From the NCBI RefSeq assembly GCF_014203835.1, contig NZ_JACHJW010000001.1, positions 4,042,501-4,106,500 on the forward strand: DNA of 64,000 nt, written 5' to 3'. The notes below the pieces were generated by a model, which saw only the letters and a list, made by a program, of their open reading frames with translations, did not search any database and had not been told where the DNA came from. Shown one piece after another: positions 1 through 8,150 of this stretch. The position numbers were made by a program, and so were the translations under genes. Each line of letters opens with the position of its first letter. Within the stretch, counting starts at the first letter, position 1. Source of the DNA: Micromonospora polyrhachis (GTDB lineage Bacteria > Actinomycetota > Actinomycetes > Mycobacteriales > Micromonosporaceae).

Positions 1-729
1 CCGGTTGAACCCGGCCTTCTTGACCTCCTTGTACATGTGCATCGTGCGTGGCGTGATGCAGCCGGAGGTCGTCGGGTCGTCCTGGTTGCACGACTCGCTC
101 GGCCAGTCGCCGCTGGCCGTACGCGGGGCGGCCTTGGCCACCGGCGAGGTCGCGGTGACGAACCCCTTGGTCAGGCTCATCCCGCCGACCAGGGCGAGCG
201 CCTTCTCCGCTTCCTTCTTCTGCTTCGTCATGATGGTCAGCTGCTTGTTCTGCTCCAGGATCTCGGCGTCGAGCTGGGCCTTGGCGCGTTCGGCGATGTC
301 CCGGGCCTCGGTGAGTTCGCGCAGCTTCCGGTCGTTGAGCCGGTTCAGCTCGTCCAGCCGGCTCGCCCGCTCGACGAACGAGTCGGGGCTGTCACTCTCC
401 AGCAGTACGGCAATTGCGCCGATCTTGCCCTGGCGGTAGGACTGGGCCGCGATCTGAGCCACCTGCGGGGCGAGTAGGTCGAGCCGCTCCTGGGCCTTTT
501 GGAGTTCGAGGTTGAGAGCCTGTTGCCGCCGCTTCGACTGATCCAGCTTGGCCTTCGCCTGAATGTAGCCCCGGTTGGTCGACTCGATCACGTCGCGGAG
601 CAGCGGCGTCTCGGTCTCGTTGGGAGTCTCGTTGGGTTCTGCCCAGGCCCGCTCGGCGGGTGCCACCAGGGCCACGGCGGTGAGTAGCGCCAGGATCGTC
701 GTCAGCCAACCGCGCAGGGGTGCGGTCAA
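1..729 (-). CDS. Secreted coiled-coil protein, C-terminus beyond left edge (partial)
   Basis: The reading frame runs uninterrupted from a TTG codon at 729 to base 1 (243 codons) and continues out of the window. AAGGAAGG lies about 5 nt before the TTG, and no ATG or GTG fits better. Residues 1-30 form a signal peptide (basic n-region, Leu/Ala-rich core, cleavage likely after AWA). Residues 45-185 are rich in Lys, Glu, Gln and Leu and look like a long coiled coil, as in the N-terminal part of PcsB/NlpC-P60-type cell-wall proteins. The last visible part has two cysteines (ESCNQDD and TSGCITP) and may start a catalytic domain that cannot be seen here. A probable c-di-AMP riboswitch precedes it, which suits a cell-wall remodelling role. 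Secretion is well supported; the enzymatic role is inference. Confidence 0.75.
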   Translation of the reverse strand, partial: MTAPLRGWLTTILALLTAVALVAPAERAWAEPNETPNETETPLLRDVIESTNRGYIQAKAKLDQSKRRQQALNLELQKAQERLDLLAPQVAQIAAQSYRQGKIGAIAVLLESDSPDSFVERASRLDELNRLNDRKLRELTEARDIAERAKAQLDAEILEQNKQLTIMTKQKKEAEKALALVGGMSLTKGFVTATSPVAKAAPRTASGDWPSESCNQDDPTTSGCITPRTMHMYKEVKKAGFNR

Positions 730-744
730 GATACCTTCCTTCCG

Positions 745-870
745 TCGGCCGCCGATCGGGTTAGCTGACGGGTTCGGGGCGGAAGTGGCCCCTACCGCTT
801 ACTGCGGATTCACCCCACGAACACGGTTCCCCGATTCGCCCGGTCAGGCGATTAGGCGGCAGCCTCGCCG
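745..870 (-). promoter_or_regulatory. Probable ydaO/yuaA (c-di-AMP) riboswitch
   Basis: Read on the minus strand, the leader contains, in order, AATCGGGGAACCGTG, GGGGTGAATC, GTAGGGGCCACTTCC, CGCCCCGAACCCGTCAGCTA and CGGCGGCCGACGGAAGG. The blocks GGGTGAAT, CCCGAACCCGTCAGCTAACC and the downstream GGC(G)GCCGACGGAAGG are the landmarks I associate with actinobacterial ydaO/yuaA leaders, which bind c-di-AMP and often precede cell-wall hydrolase genes. The element ends about 15 nt before the TTG start of the secreted protein, so the Shine-Dalgarno sequence abuts it. In this class c-di-AMP usually turns expression off. The 5' boundary is approximate. Confidence 0.8.
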
Positions 871-1152
871 GCACCCGATGACGTGCCTTCTGGCGATTGC
901 CGCCAGCGAGCCTACCCGACACCCCGGCAGGCCATCTATTTCGCCGGCACCGGCGAGAAAAGCGTTATCAGCCAGCGCCTTTCGGTAACCGTCTCGCTCT
1001 GTGTCGGCCTGCTGACACATCGGTCTTTCGTAATGTCGGCGAATGTGTGAAGTGGACACACGGCATCGACGTTCCGTTCTCGATTGGCGGCAGGGGCCCG
1101 CTCCCGGCTGGTTGCGCCGGATGGCGTACCTGGATATGTGATGCTGACGGTG
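871..1152. other. Intergenic region between divergent genes
   Basis: About 280 bases upstream of the riboswitch on one side and of tatD on the other. It should hold the promoter of the riboswitch transcript and that of tatD. No open frame here shows convincing codon use, and I see no repeat or RNA gene. Confidence 0.5.
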
Positions 1153-2067
1153 ATGAGCGATCAAACCGAGTCCCGCCGCCAACGCGCCGCGCGCCGGGCG
1201 GGGGAGTTTCCGTCCCCACCCGAGCCGCTGCCCCGTACGGTGATCGACAGCCACACCCACCTGGACATCACCGTGGCCGAGGCCGGGGTGACCGGCGGCC
1301 CGGCCGGTGCCGGTGACCCGTTCGCGGCGGGATCGGGCGACCCGGTCGCCGCCATGATCGAGGTGGCCGCCGGGGTCGGGGTCGACCGACTGGTGCAGGT
1401 CGGGGTCGACGTGGCCTCGTCCCGCTGGGGGGCCGAGGTGGCCCGGCAACATCGAGCGGTGGTCGCCACCGTCGCGCTGCACCCCAACGAGGCACCCCGA
1501 CTCGCCGACCTGGACGAGGCGCTGCGCCAGATCGAGGCGCTCGCCGCCGAGGAGCGGGTACGCGGTATCGGCGAGACCGGGATGGACTTCTTCCGTACGG
1601 GGGACGAGGGGCGGGCCGCCCAGGAGCTGAGCTTCCGGGCGCACATCGCCATCGCCAAGCGGTACGGCAAACCCCTGGTGATCCATGACCGGGACGCGCA
1701 CGCCGACGTGCTGCGGGTCCTCGACGAGGAGGGTGCCCCGCAGACCGTGGTGCTGCACTGCTTCTCCGGCGACGCCGAGTTCGCCACCGAGTGTCTCCGC
1801 CGGGGGTACGTGCTCAGCTTCGCCGGCACGGTCACCTTCGCCAGCGCCCACGCGCTGCGGGCAGCCGCCCGGATCACCCCGCTGGACCAACTGCTGGTCG
1901 AGACCGACGCGCCCTACCTCACCCCCACGCCGCATCGGGGTCGGCCCAACGGGTCGTACCTGATTCCGCTCACCGTCCGGTCGCTGGCCGAGACCACCGG
2001 GGCGGACCTGACCGAGCTGTGTACGGCGATCTCCGCCACCGGCGAGCGGGTGTTCGGCCCATGGTGA
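1153..2067 (+). CDS. tatD: TatD family metal-dependent hydrolase (3'-5' DNase type)
   Basis: A 304-residue TIM-barrel amidohydrolase. The metal-binding set is visible: the N-terminal HxH in IDSHTHLDI, the glutamate in [10 protein letters not shown], a histidine in [17 protein letters not shown], and the C-terminal aspartate in [10 protein letters not shown]. TatD proteins are cytoplasmic nucleases acting on DNA ends and damaged DNA. ATG 1153 was chosen; ATG 1141 is in frame and also possible. The N-terminal stretch of about 30 residues before the barrel is Arg/Ala-rich, as in other actinobacterial copies. The gene overlaps rsmA by 7 bases, so the two are probably cotranscribed. An element of the dispersed palindromic repeat starts 14 bases after its stop codon. 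Confidence 0.9.
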   Translation: MSDQTESRRQRAARRAGEFPSPPEPLPRTVIDSHTHLDITVAEAGVTGGPAGAGDPFAAGSGDPVAAMIEVAAGVGVDRLVQVGVDVASSRWGAEVARQHRAVVATVALHPNEAPRLADLDEALRQIEALAAEERVRGIGETGMDFFRTGDEGRAAQELSFRAHIAIAKRYGKPLVIHDRDAHADVLRVLDEEGAPQTVVLHCFSGDAEFATECLRRGYVLSFAGTVTFASAHALRAAARITPLDQLLVETDAPYLTPTPHRGRPNGSYLIPLTVRSLAETTGADLTELCTAISATGERVFGPW

Positions 2068-2987
2068 CGCCACAAGGGGTAGGAAGGGACCCTCTACCTG
2101 CGGAAAGCAACAAGAAGGGGCCCTTCCTCACCCCCGGGGAGATCCGGGAGCTGGCCGCCCGGCTGGGCGTGACCCCGACCAAGAAGCTCGGCCAGAACTT
2201 CGTGCACGACCCGAACACGGTCCGGCGCATCGTGACCGCCGCCGGACTGAGCCCCGACGACGTGGCGGTGGAGGTCGGCCCGGGACTTGGATCGCTCACC
2301 CTGGCACTGCTGCCAGCCGTGGCGCACGTACACGCGGTGGAGATCGACCCGGTGCTGGCCGAGGCGTTGCCGCAGACCGTGGCCGACCACTGCGGGCCGG
2401 ACGTCGCCGGGCGGCTGACCGTGCACCGGGCCGACGCGCTGCGGGTCACCGCCGCCGACCTGGCCGACCCGGCACCGACCGCGCTGGTCGCGAACCTGCC
2501 CTACAACGTGGCGGTGCCGGTCGTCCTGCACCTGTTGGCCGAGCTGCCCAGCCTGCGGCACGGCCTGGTGATGGTGCAGAAGGAGGTCGCCGACCGGCTG
2601 GTCGCCGGCCCCGGCTCCAAGGTCTATGGCATTCCGTCGGTCAAACTCGCCTGGTACGCCACCGCCCGCAGCGCCGGCAAGGTGCCGCCCAACGTGTTCT
2701 GGCCGGTGCCCAACGTCGACTCCGGGCTGGTCGCCTTCACCCGGCGCGAGCCGCCCCGACCGGACGTACCCCGGTCCCGGGTCTTCGCGGTGGTCGACGC
2801 GGCGTTCGCGCAGCGGCGCAAGACCCTGCGGGCCGCCCTCGCCGGCTGGGCCGGCGGTGCCGACCGGGCCGCTGCCGCCCTGGTCACGGCGGGGGTCGAT
2901 CCCAGCGCCCGGGGTGAGTCGCTCACCGTGGAGCAGTTCGCCGCGATCGCCGCGTCGGCTCCATCGGGTACGTCGGGTGCCGAGTAG
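2061..2987 (+). CDS. rsmA: 16S rRNA (adenine1518-N6/adenine1519-N6)-dimethyltransferase
   Basis: RsmA (KsgA), 308 residues, dimethylates two adjacent adenines near the 3' end of 16S rRNA during 30S maturation. The family signature [11 protein letters not shown] is at residues 39-49, the SAM-binding [11 protein letters not shown] follows, and the catalytic [10 protein letters not shown] motif is intact. The C-terminal domain has the usual [11 protein letters not shown] and QRRKTLR motifs. The start (ATG 2061, or GTG 2064) overlaps tatD. The first 30 residues are odd: bases 2081-2128 are a copy of the dispersed palindromic repeat, translated as part of the N-terminus (including NKKGPFL). This makes the N-terminus longer than usual, with the conserved part beginning near [11 protein letters not shown]. 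Confidence 0.95.
   Translation: MVTPQGVGRDPLPAESNKKGPFLTPGEIRELAARLGVTPTKKLGQNFVHDPNTVRRIVTAAGLSPDDVAVEVGPGLGSLTLALLPAVAHVHAVEIDPVLAEALPQTVADHCGPDVAGRLTVHRADALRVTAADLADPAPTALVANLPYNVAVPVVLHLLAELPSLRHGLVMVQKEVADRLVAGPGSKVYGIPSVKLAWYATARSAGKVPPNVFWPVPNVDSGLVAFTRREPPRPDVPRSRVFAVVDAAFAQRRKTLRAALAGWAGGADRAAAALVTAGVDPSARGESLTVEQFAAIAASAPSGTSGAE
2081..2128. repeat. Dispersed palindromic repeat, copy 1 (inside rsmA 5' coding region)
   Basis: Left arm AGGAAGGGACCCTCT and right arm GAAGGGGCCCTTCCT are near-perfect inverted repeats separated by about 18 bases. Just outside, GGGGT on the left and ACCCC on the right also pair. The core is shared with copies at 19069, 34434 and 41711. This copy sits 14 bases after the tatD stop and is translated in rsmA. 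Confidence 0.8.
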
Positions 2988-3002
2988 GCTGTCGCGGTGC
3001 CC

Positions 3003-3062
3003 ATGACGAGGTCTGCGCAACCGTCCGACATCCGGCCCCGGATCCTGGGCATCGTCCCGTGA
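3003..3062 (+). CDS. Possible 19-residue leader peptide before ispE
   Basis: An ATG at 3003 opens a 20-codon frame that ends in TGA at 3060-3062. This stop overlaps the GTG start of ispE (GTGA overlap at 3059-3062), the arrangement of translational coupling. No strong Shine-Dalgarno sequence is seen before the ATG, and the peptide resembles nothing I know. It may be chance. Confidence 0.25.
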   Translation: MTRSAQPSDIRPRILGIVP

Positions 3063-4015
3063 CCGAGGCGTGGCGGCCGGACGACGATGACGATCAGCAG
3101 CGACGGGGCGCGGCCGGCCCGGTCAAGGTACGGGTACCCGCCAAGATCAACCTGCACCTCGGTGTCGGCCCGGTACGCCCCGACGGCTACCACGAGCTGA
3201 CCACCGTCTACCACGCGATCTCCAGCTACGACGAGCTGACCGCCCGACGCGGCGACACCCTCACCCTCACCATGGCGGGCGAAGGCACCGGCGAACTGGC
3301 CCTCGACGAGTCGAACCTGGTCATCCGGGCGGCCCGGGCCCTGGCCGCGTACGCCGGCGTGCCCGCCCACGCCCGGCTGCACCTGCGCAAGCAGATCCCA
3401 CTCGCCGGCGGCCTGGCCGGCGGCAGCGCCGACGCCGCCGCCACCCTGGTCGCCTGCGACACCCTGTGGGGCACCAACCTGTCCCGCGAGGAACTGGCGG
3501 CGATCGCCGCCGGCCTCGGCTCCGACGTGCCCTTCCTGCTGCACGGCGGCACCGCGCTGGGCACCGGTCGGGGCGAGGCGGTCAGCCCCGTCCTCGCCCG
3601 ACCCACCACCTGGCACTGGGTCGTCGCCGCCGCCGACGGTGGCCTCTCCACCCCCGCCGTCTACCGGGAGCTCGACCGGCTCCGCGCCGAACGGGACGCC
3701 CCCGCACCGCTGGGCAGCCCGGACTCCCTGCTCGCCGCGCTGCGCCAGCGCGACCCGAAGGTGCTCGCCGCGGCGCTCGGCAACGACATGCAGATCGCCG
3801 CCCTGTCGCTGCGCCCCAGCCTGGCCGCGACCCTGGCCGCCGGCGAGGCGGCCGGGGCGCTCGCCAGCATCGTCTCCGGCTCCGGACCGACCTGCGTCTT
3901 CCTCGCCGCCGACGAAGGCCACGCCGGCCGGATCGCCGCCGAACTGGCCAGCTCCTCGGTCTGCCGGACCGCCTACCCCGCGTACGGGCCGGTCCCCGGA
4001 GCCCGAGTGGTCTGA
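3059..4015 (+). CDS. ispE: 4-diphosphocytidyl-2-C-methyl-D-erythritol kinase
   Basis: IspE, 318 residues, phosphorylates CDP-methylerythritol with ATP in the non-mevalonate isoprenoid pathway. It is a GHMP kinase: VPAKINLHLGVG near the N-terminus, the glycine-rich ATP loop PLAGGLAGGSADAAATL, and the C-terminal SGSGPTCVF motif. The GTG start at 3059 gives an acidic 20-residue leader before the conserved VKVRVPAKINL. Gene order rsmA-ispE is conserved across actinobacteria, which supports the call. Confidence 0.95.
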   Translation: MTEAWRPDDDDDQQRRGAAGPVKVRVPAKINLHLGVGPVRPDGYHELTTVYHAISSYDELTARRGDTLTLTMAGEGTGELALDESNLVIRAARALAAYAGVPAHARLHLRKQIPLAGGLAGGSADAAATLVACDTLWGTNLSREELAAIAAGLGSDVPFLLHGGTALGTGRGEAVSPVLARPTTWHWVVAAADGGLSTPAVYRELDRLRAERDAPAPLGSPDSLLAALRQRDPKVLAAALGNDMQIAALSLRPSLAATLAAGEAAGALASIVSGSGPTCVFLAADEGHAGRIAAELASSSVCRTAYPAYGPVPGARVV

Positions 4016-4090
4016 CCGGAGCCCGGATGCTGTGACCGGGGCCCAGGTGCTCTGACCGGAGCCTCGGTGGTCTGACCCGTCGGCCGAGGC
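4008..4090 (+). repeat. 20-bp tandem repeat at the ispE 3' end
   Basis: About four imperfect 20-bp units of the type GGTCTGACCGGAGCCCGGAT run from the ispE stop codon into the intergenic region. Each unit carries CTGACCGG or a close variant, so the ispE stop codon context is repeated several times. No function is evident. Confidence 0.7.
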
Positions 4091-4222
4091 GTACCCCGCG
4101 TAGGCTTGTCGACTGAGGCGCCCTCCCGGGCCGGCGTCACCGTACGACGCCCCCCGCCGATCTTCGGTTGATCGGCACCGCCCAGCCCGGCGGGCGCCTC
4201 GACCATGGGAAAGGCAGGTGTG

Positions 4223-6037
4223 GTGGCCAACATCGTCAACCTGGACCGCGCGTCCAAGGGCTACGGCGCGGTCGGGCAGCTGCTCACCGACGTGTCCCTC
4301 GGACTGGACAGCGCCGACCGGATCGGCGTGGTCGGGCTCAACGGTGCCGGCAAGTCCACCCTGCTGCGGCTGCTGACCCGTGCCGAGGAACCGGACAGCG
4401 GCCGAGTCACCCACCGGCGCGACCTCCAGGTCGCCTCACTGCCGCAGACCCTCCAGCTCGACCCCGAATACACCATCCGGGACGTGGTGCTCGGCACCGC
4501 CTGGCTGGCCGAAGGCTTCGGCGCCGAACACGAATGGGCGGGTGACGCCGGGGTTCGCGCCATCCTCGACGGACTGGGCATGCCCTACCTGGGGCTGGAC
4601 CAGCCGGTCGGGCCGATGTCCGGCGGTGAACGGCGGCGGGTGGCGCTCGCCGCGCTCCTGGTCCGCACGACCGACCTGCTCATCCTGGACGAACCCACCA
4701 ACCACCTCGACGTGGCCGGAGTCGACTGGCTGGCCAAACACCTGGTCACCCGACGCGGTGCCCTCGTGGTGGTCACCCACGACCGGTGGTTCCTGGACGC
4801 GGTCTGCACCACCACCTGGGAGGTCGCCGACCAGACCGTGCGCGTCTACGAGGGCGGCTTCGCCGCCTGGACCCTGGCCCGGGTGGAACGGGAGCGCGTC
4901 GCCGCCGCCACCGAGGCACGCCGACAGAACCTGCTCCGCAAGGAGATCGCCTGGCTCCGGCGCGGCCCGCCGGCCCGTACCTCCAAGCCTCGCTTCCGGA
5001 TCGAAGCCGCCAACGCCCTCATCGCCGACGTGCCACCGCCGCGCGACACCATGTCACTCCAGCGGCTGGCCACCGCCCGGCTCGGCAAACAGGTGTACGA
5101 CCTGGAAGACGTCACCCTCAACGCCGGCCCAAAGGTGATCCTGAAAGACCTCACCTGGCAGGTCGGCCCCGGCGACCGGATCGCCATCCTCGGTGCCAAC
5201 GGCGCCGGCAAGACCACCCTGCTCCGGATGCTGGCCGGGGTCACCCAACCCGACCAGGGCCGGCTGACCACCGGGTCGACCGTCCGACCCGCCTTCCTCT
5301 CCCAGGAACTGGCCGAACTACCCGGCCAGCTTCGGGTGCTGGAGGCGGTCGAAGAGGTGGCCCGCCGGGTCGTCCTCGGCGACCGCGAACTGGCCGCCTC
5401 CCAGCTTGCCGAGACGTTCGGCTTCGACGACCGCCGGCTCTGGACCCCGGTGTCGGACCTGTCCGGTGGCGAACGCCGCCGCCTGCAACTGCTCCGCCTG
5501 CTCGCCGCCGAGCCCAACGTGCTGCTCTTCGACGAGCCCACCAACGACCTGGACACCGACACCCTGGCCGCACTGGAGGACCTGCTCGACTCCTGGCCCG
5601 GCACCGTGATCGTGGCCAGCCACGACCGGTACCTGATCGAACGGGTCACCGACGCCGTCTACGGGATGTTCGGCGACGGTCGGCTGGTTCACCTGCCCGG
5701 CGGAGTAGACGAATACCTCGCCCGTGCCGCCGCCGGACAGGAGGCCCGGGAGCCGGCCCCAAGCACCGGCCAGGCACGGCCCAAGGTCCCCGAGCGTACG
5801 GAACCGGGGCTCTCCGGCGGCGAACTGCGGGCCGCCCGCAAGGAGCTGACCCGCCTCGAACGGCAGGTCGGCAAGCTGGAGCAGCGGGAGGCGCAGCTGC
5901 ACGACCAACTCGCCACCCACGCCACCGACTACGTCAAGGTCGCCGAACTCGACGGCCAACTGCGCGCCGTACGGGCCGAGCGGGAACAGGTCGAGGAAAG
6001 TTGGCTGCTCCTGGCCGAGCAGGTGGGGGAGAGCTGA
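4223..6037 (+). CDS. ABC-F family ATP-binding protein
   Basis: A 604-residue protein with two ABC ATPase domains and no membrane segment. Domain 1 (about residues 4-220) has Walker [12 protein letters not shown], signature MSGGERRRVALAAL and Walker [13 protein letters not shown]. Domain 2 (about 290-500) has GANGAGKTTLL, LSGGERRRLQLLRL and LLFDEPTNDLD. The linker is basic, and a C-terminal coiled coil follows (about 540-604), as in Uup/EttA-like proteins. ABC-F proteins bind the ribosome and act on translation or antibiotic protection; which applies here cannot be told. GTG 4223 is preferred because AAAGG lies 8 nt upstream; ATG 4205 is in frame and would add six residues. Confidence 0.9.
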   Translation: MANIVNLDRASKGYGAVGQLLTDVSLGLDSADRIGVVGLNGAGKSTLLRLLTRAEEPDSGRVTHRRDLQVASLPQTLQLDPEYTIRDVVLGTAWLAEGFGAEHEWAGDAGVRAILDGLGMPYLGLDQPVGPMSGGERRRVALAALLVRTTDLLILDEPTNHLDVAGVDWLAKHLVTRRGALVVVTHDRWFLDAVCTTTWEVADQTVRVYEGGFAAWTLARVERERVAAATEARRQNLLRKEIAWLRRGPPARTSKPRFRIEAANALIADVPPPRDTMSLQRLATARLGKQVYDLEDVTLNAGPKVILKDLTWQVGPGDRIAILGANGAGKTTLLRMLAGVTQPDQGRLTTGSTVRPAFLSQELAELPGQLRVLEAVEEVARRVVLGDRELAASQLAETFGFDDRRLWTPVSDLSGGERRRLQLLRLLAAEPNVLLFDEPTNDLDTDTLAALEDLLDSWPGTVIVASHDRYLIERVTDAVYGMFGDGRLVHLPGGVDEYLARAAAGQEAREPAPSTGQARPKVPERTEPGLSGGELRAARKELTRLERQVGKLEQREAQLHDQLATHATDYVKVAELDGQLRAVRAEREQVEESWLLLAEQVGES

Positions 6038-6179
6038 GCCGACCCGGAAACCCGGGCGGTGGTGGTGATCGATAGGGCACCGGTAACGCCGGGTCGGGGG
6101 TGTGCGGCGTCACCCCGACCCGGTGCGGGACAATCGGCGCCGACCCCTCATCAGCAACAGCCTTGGAGACTCAGAGACC

Positions 6180-6635
6180 ATGGCACACTTCCCCGTCAAC
6201 CACCCCGCACGCCCCATCTACCGGGCGATCGGCGGGCTCACCGGCCTCTACCTGGCAGGTTTCGGTGTGCTCGGTGTGATCGAGAACAGCGGTGCCGAGT
6301 TCTTCGCCCAGAATGACACCCAGGTCCTCGGCCAGGGGGCGAATCTCGGATATTCGGTCATCTCGGTGATCCTCGGAGTGATCCTGCTGCTCGCCGCCGT
6401 GATCGGCCGCAACGTCGACGCGACCGTCAACAAGTTCTCCGGCTACGCCCTGATGGTGTTGGGCCTCGCCGAACTCGCCGTAATGCGCACCGACGCCAAC
6501 TACCTCGACTTCTCGGTGGCCACCGTCATCGTCTCCATGACCCTCGGACTGGTCCTGATGACCGCCGGTCTGTACGGCAAGGTTGGCACGGACGAGGAGA
6601 CCCACGCCTGGCAGGAAGCCCGGCTGCTCCTCTGA
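6180..6635 (+). CDS. DUF4383 domain membrane protein (copy 1)
   Basis: A 151-residue protein with four predicted membrane helices (near residues 15-35, 55-75, 85-100 and 115-135) and short loops. The N-terminal MAHFPVNHPARPIYR and the C-terminal GLYGKVG are hallmarks of the DUF4383 family, common in actinobacteria and of unknown function. The next gene is a paralogue sharing both ends. Conserved charged residues lie mostly at helix edges. Confidence 0.85.
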   Translation: MAHFPVNHPARPIYRAIGGLTGLYLAGFGVLGVIENSGAEFFAQNDTQVLGQGANLGYSVISVILGVILLLAAVIGRNVDATVNKFSGYALMVLGLAELAVMRTDANYLDFSVATVIVSMTLGLVLMTAGLYGKVGTDEETHAWQEARLLL

Positions 6636-6815
6636 CCGGCTGGCTCGCCGTGCGGCGGCCGTGCACCGGCCGGTACGGCCCGGGTCCGCCCGATCGGCTG
6701 ATCCGCCGGTCGGGCGGTGGCGACGGAAGCGACGAGATTCTCCGTTCGCCAGGCGCTTCCTGCGCTCCTCGGGGACAATCCGGAAAAAGGGTTGCCCAAC
6801 CGCGCAGGAGGAGCC

Positions 6816-7301
6816 ATGGCACACATCCCGGTCAATCATCCGGCGCGAACGCTGTACCGGATCTTCGCTGCGCTGATCGGGCTCTACATCCTGGTCTTCG
6901 GAGTGATCGGAGTCATCCAGACCTGGGGTGAGCCCCTCTTCGACCGTGGTGACCACTGGGTGCTCGGGCTACGGACCAATCTCGCCTTCGCGCTGATCTC
7001 CGTCATCTTCGGCGCGGTGATCATCATCGGGACGGCGCAGCGGGGCAACCTCGGCCACTTCATGAACCTCACCATCGGCGTGATCTTCATGGTCACCGCG
7101 TTGCTGATGATGGCCGTCCTACAGACCGAGGCCAACTTCCTCAACTTCTCGATGTCCACCGTCATCGTGTCGATGATCTTCGGACTGCTGGTGCTCGCCA
7201 CCGGCCTCTACGACAAGGTCGGGCCGCCAGCGGAGGCCGCCCGGGCGCGGGCGTACCCACACCGACCGGTCTCCAGCCCCGCCCCGGACCGTCGCCGCTG
7301 A
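6816..7301 (+). CDS. DUF4383 domain membrane protein (copy 2)
   Basis: A 161-residue paralogue of the preceding gene: the N-terminus MAHIPVNHPARTLYR differs in few positions and the core again predicts four membrane helices, ending in ATGLYDKVGPP. An Arg/Pro-rich cytoplasmic tail of about 25 residues is extra. The start has a strong AGGAGG, 5 nt before the ATG. The 180-bp gap between the copies suggests the second may have its own promoter. Function unknown. Confidence 0.85.
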   Translation: MAHIPVNHPARTLYRIFAALIGLYILVFGVIGVIQTWGEPLFDRGDHWVLGLRTNLAFALISVIFGAVIIIGTAQRGNLGHFMNLTIGVIFMVTALLMMAVLQTEANFLNFSMSTVIVSMIFGLLVLATGLYDKVGPPAEAARARAYPHRPVSSPAPDRRR

Positions 7302-7332
7302 GGCACCCGTACCGGAGCGATGCGGTAGCCGG

Positions 7333-8019
7333 TCAGCGGATCCGCCGGGTGATCAGCGTGGGCTTGGCGTCCAGGTGGGACAAGCCGTTCCAGGAGAGAT
7401 TGACCAGGTGGGCCGCCACCGTCTCCTTACGAGGCTTGCGAACCTCCAGCCACCAGCGGCCGGTCAACGCCACCATCCCCACCAACGCCTGGGAATACAA
7501 CTCGGCCAGCTTGGGGTCGTAACCCCGGCTCTTGAACTCGGCACCCAGAATGTGCTCGACCTGGTGCGCCACGTCGTTCATCACACTGCTGAAGTTGCCG
7601 GTCGCCGACATCACCGGCGACTCCCGGACCAGCACCCGGAACCCGTTGGTCTCCTCCTCGATGTAGCCGAGCAGGGCCAAGGCCGCCTGTTCCAGCAGTT
7701 CCCGAGGATGTCCGGCGGTCAGCGCCGTGGTGATTCGGTCCAGCAGGGAACGGACCTCCCGATCCACCACGACCGCGTAGAGCCCCTCCTTGCCGCCGAA
7801 GTGCTCGTAGACCACCGGCTTGGAAACCTTGGCCCGAGCCGCCACCTCCTCTATGGAAGTGGCGTCGAACCCGCGCTCGGCGAAGATCTGCCGCCCAATG
7901 ATGATCAGTTGTTCTCGGCGCTGGGCAGCGGACATGCGTACCCGGGAACTCGGTTTGGCGGACGCCGGGGCCGGTGCCGGCGTCCGTCTGCGCCCGTTCG
8001 TGCTCGGGCTCTCTGCCAC
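7333..8019 (-). CDS. TetR family transcriptional regulator
   Basis: A 228-residue protein with a disordered Pro/Ala-rich N-terminus of about 30 residues, then a TetR HTH (RREQLIIIGRQIFAERG, followed by the recognition helix VSKPVVYEHFGGKEGLY). The C-terminal half is helical and would bind a ligand or dimerise. GTG 8019 was chosen because AGGG lies about 8 nt upstream; the open frame extends further without a better site. It lies directly downstream of the desaturase on the same strand, so it may control fatty-acid desaturation through the operator at 9184. That link is inference. Confidence 0.85.
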   Translation of the reverse strand: MAESPSTNGRRRTPAPAPASAKPSSRVRMSAAQRREQLIIIGRQIFAERGFDATSIEEVAARAKVSKPVVYEHFGGKEGLYAVVVDREVRSLLDRITTALTAGHPRELLEQAALALLGYIEEETNGFRVLVRESPVMSATGNFSSVMNDVAHQVEHILGAEFKSRGYDPKLAELYSQALVGMVALTGRWWLEVRKPRKETVAAHLVNLSWNGLSHLDAKPTLITRRIR

Positions 8020-8056
8020 GTTGTCACCCTGCTGGCGTCCCGCGACGCCGTTTTGT

Positions 8057-8150
8057 CCAGTGTCATGCCTGATGGTGCCCTCGCTGCGCTCGGTCACCCG
8101 GCCATCCTGCCAGGCCAGGCCGACAACCCGACCCCCTGGCATGACACTGG
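8057..8150 (-). promoter_or_regulatory. 13-bp perfect inverted repeat between desaturase and tetR
   Basis: On the minus strand CCAGTGTCATGCC begins directly after the desaturase TAG stop, and its exact complement GGCATGACACTGG follows 68 bases later, then ACAAAA. The arms could form a long-range stem in the RNA between the two genes (terminator or attenuator), or be two half-sites for a dimeric regulator. Nothing in the sequence decides which. Confidence 0.5.

Noticed and set aside
844-2073. Long minus-strand frame opposite tatD
   Set aside because: Shadow of tatD; it also crosses the riboswitch region without coding features.
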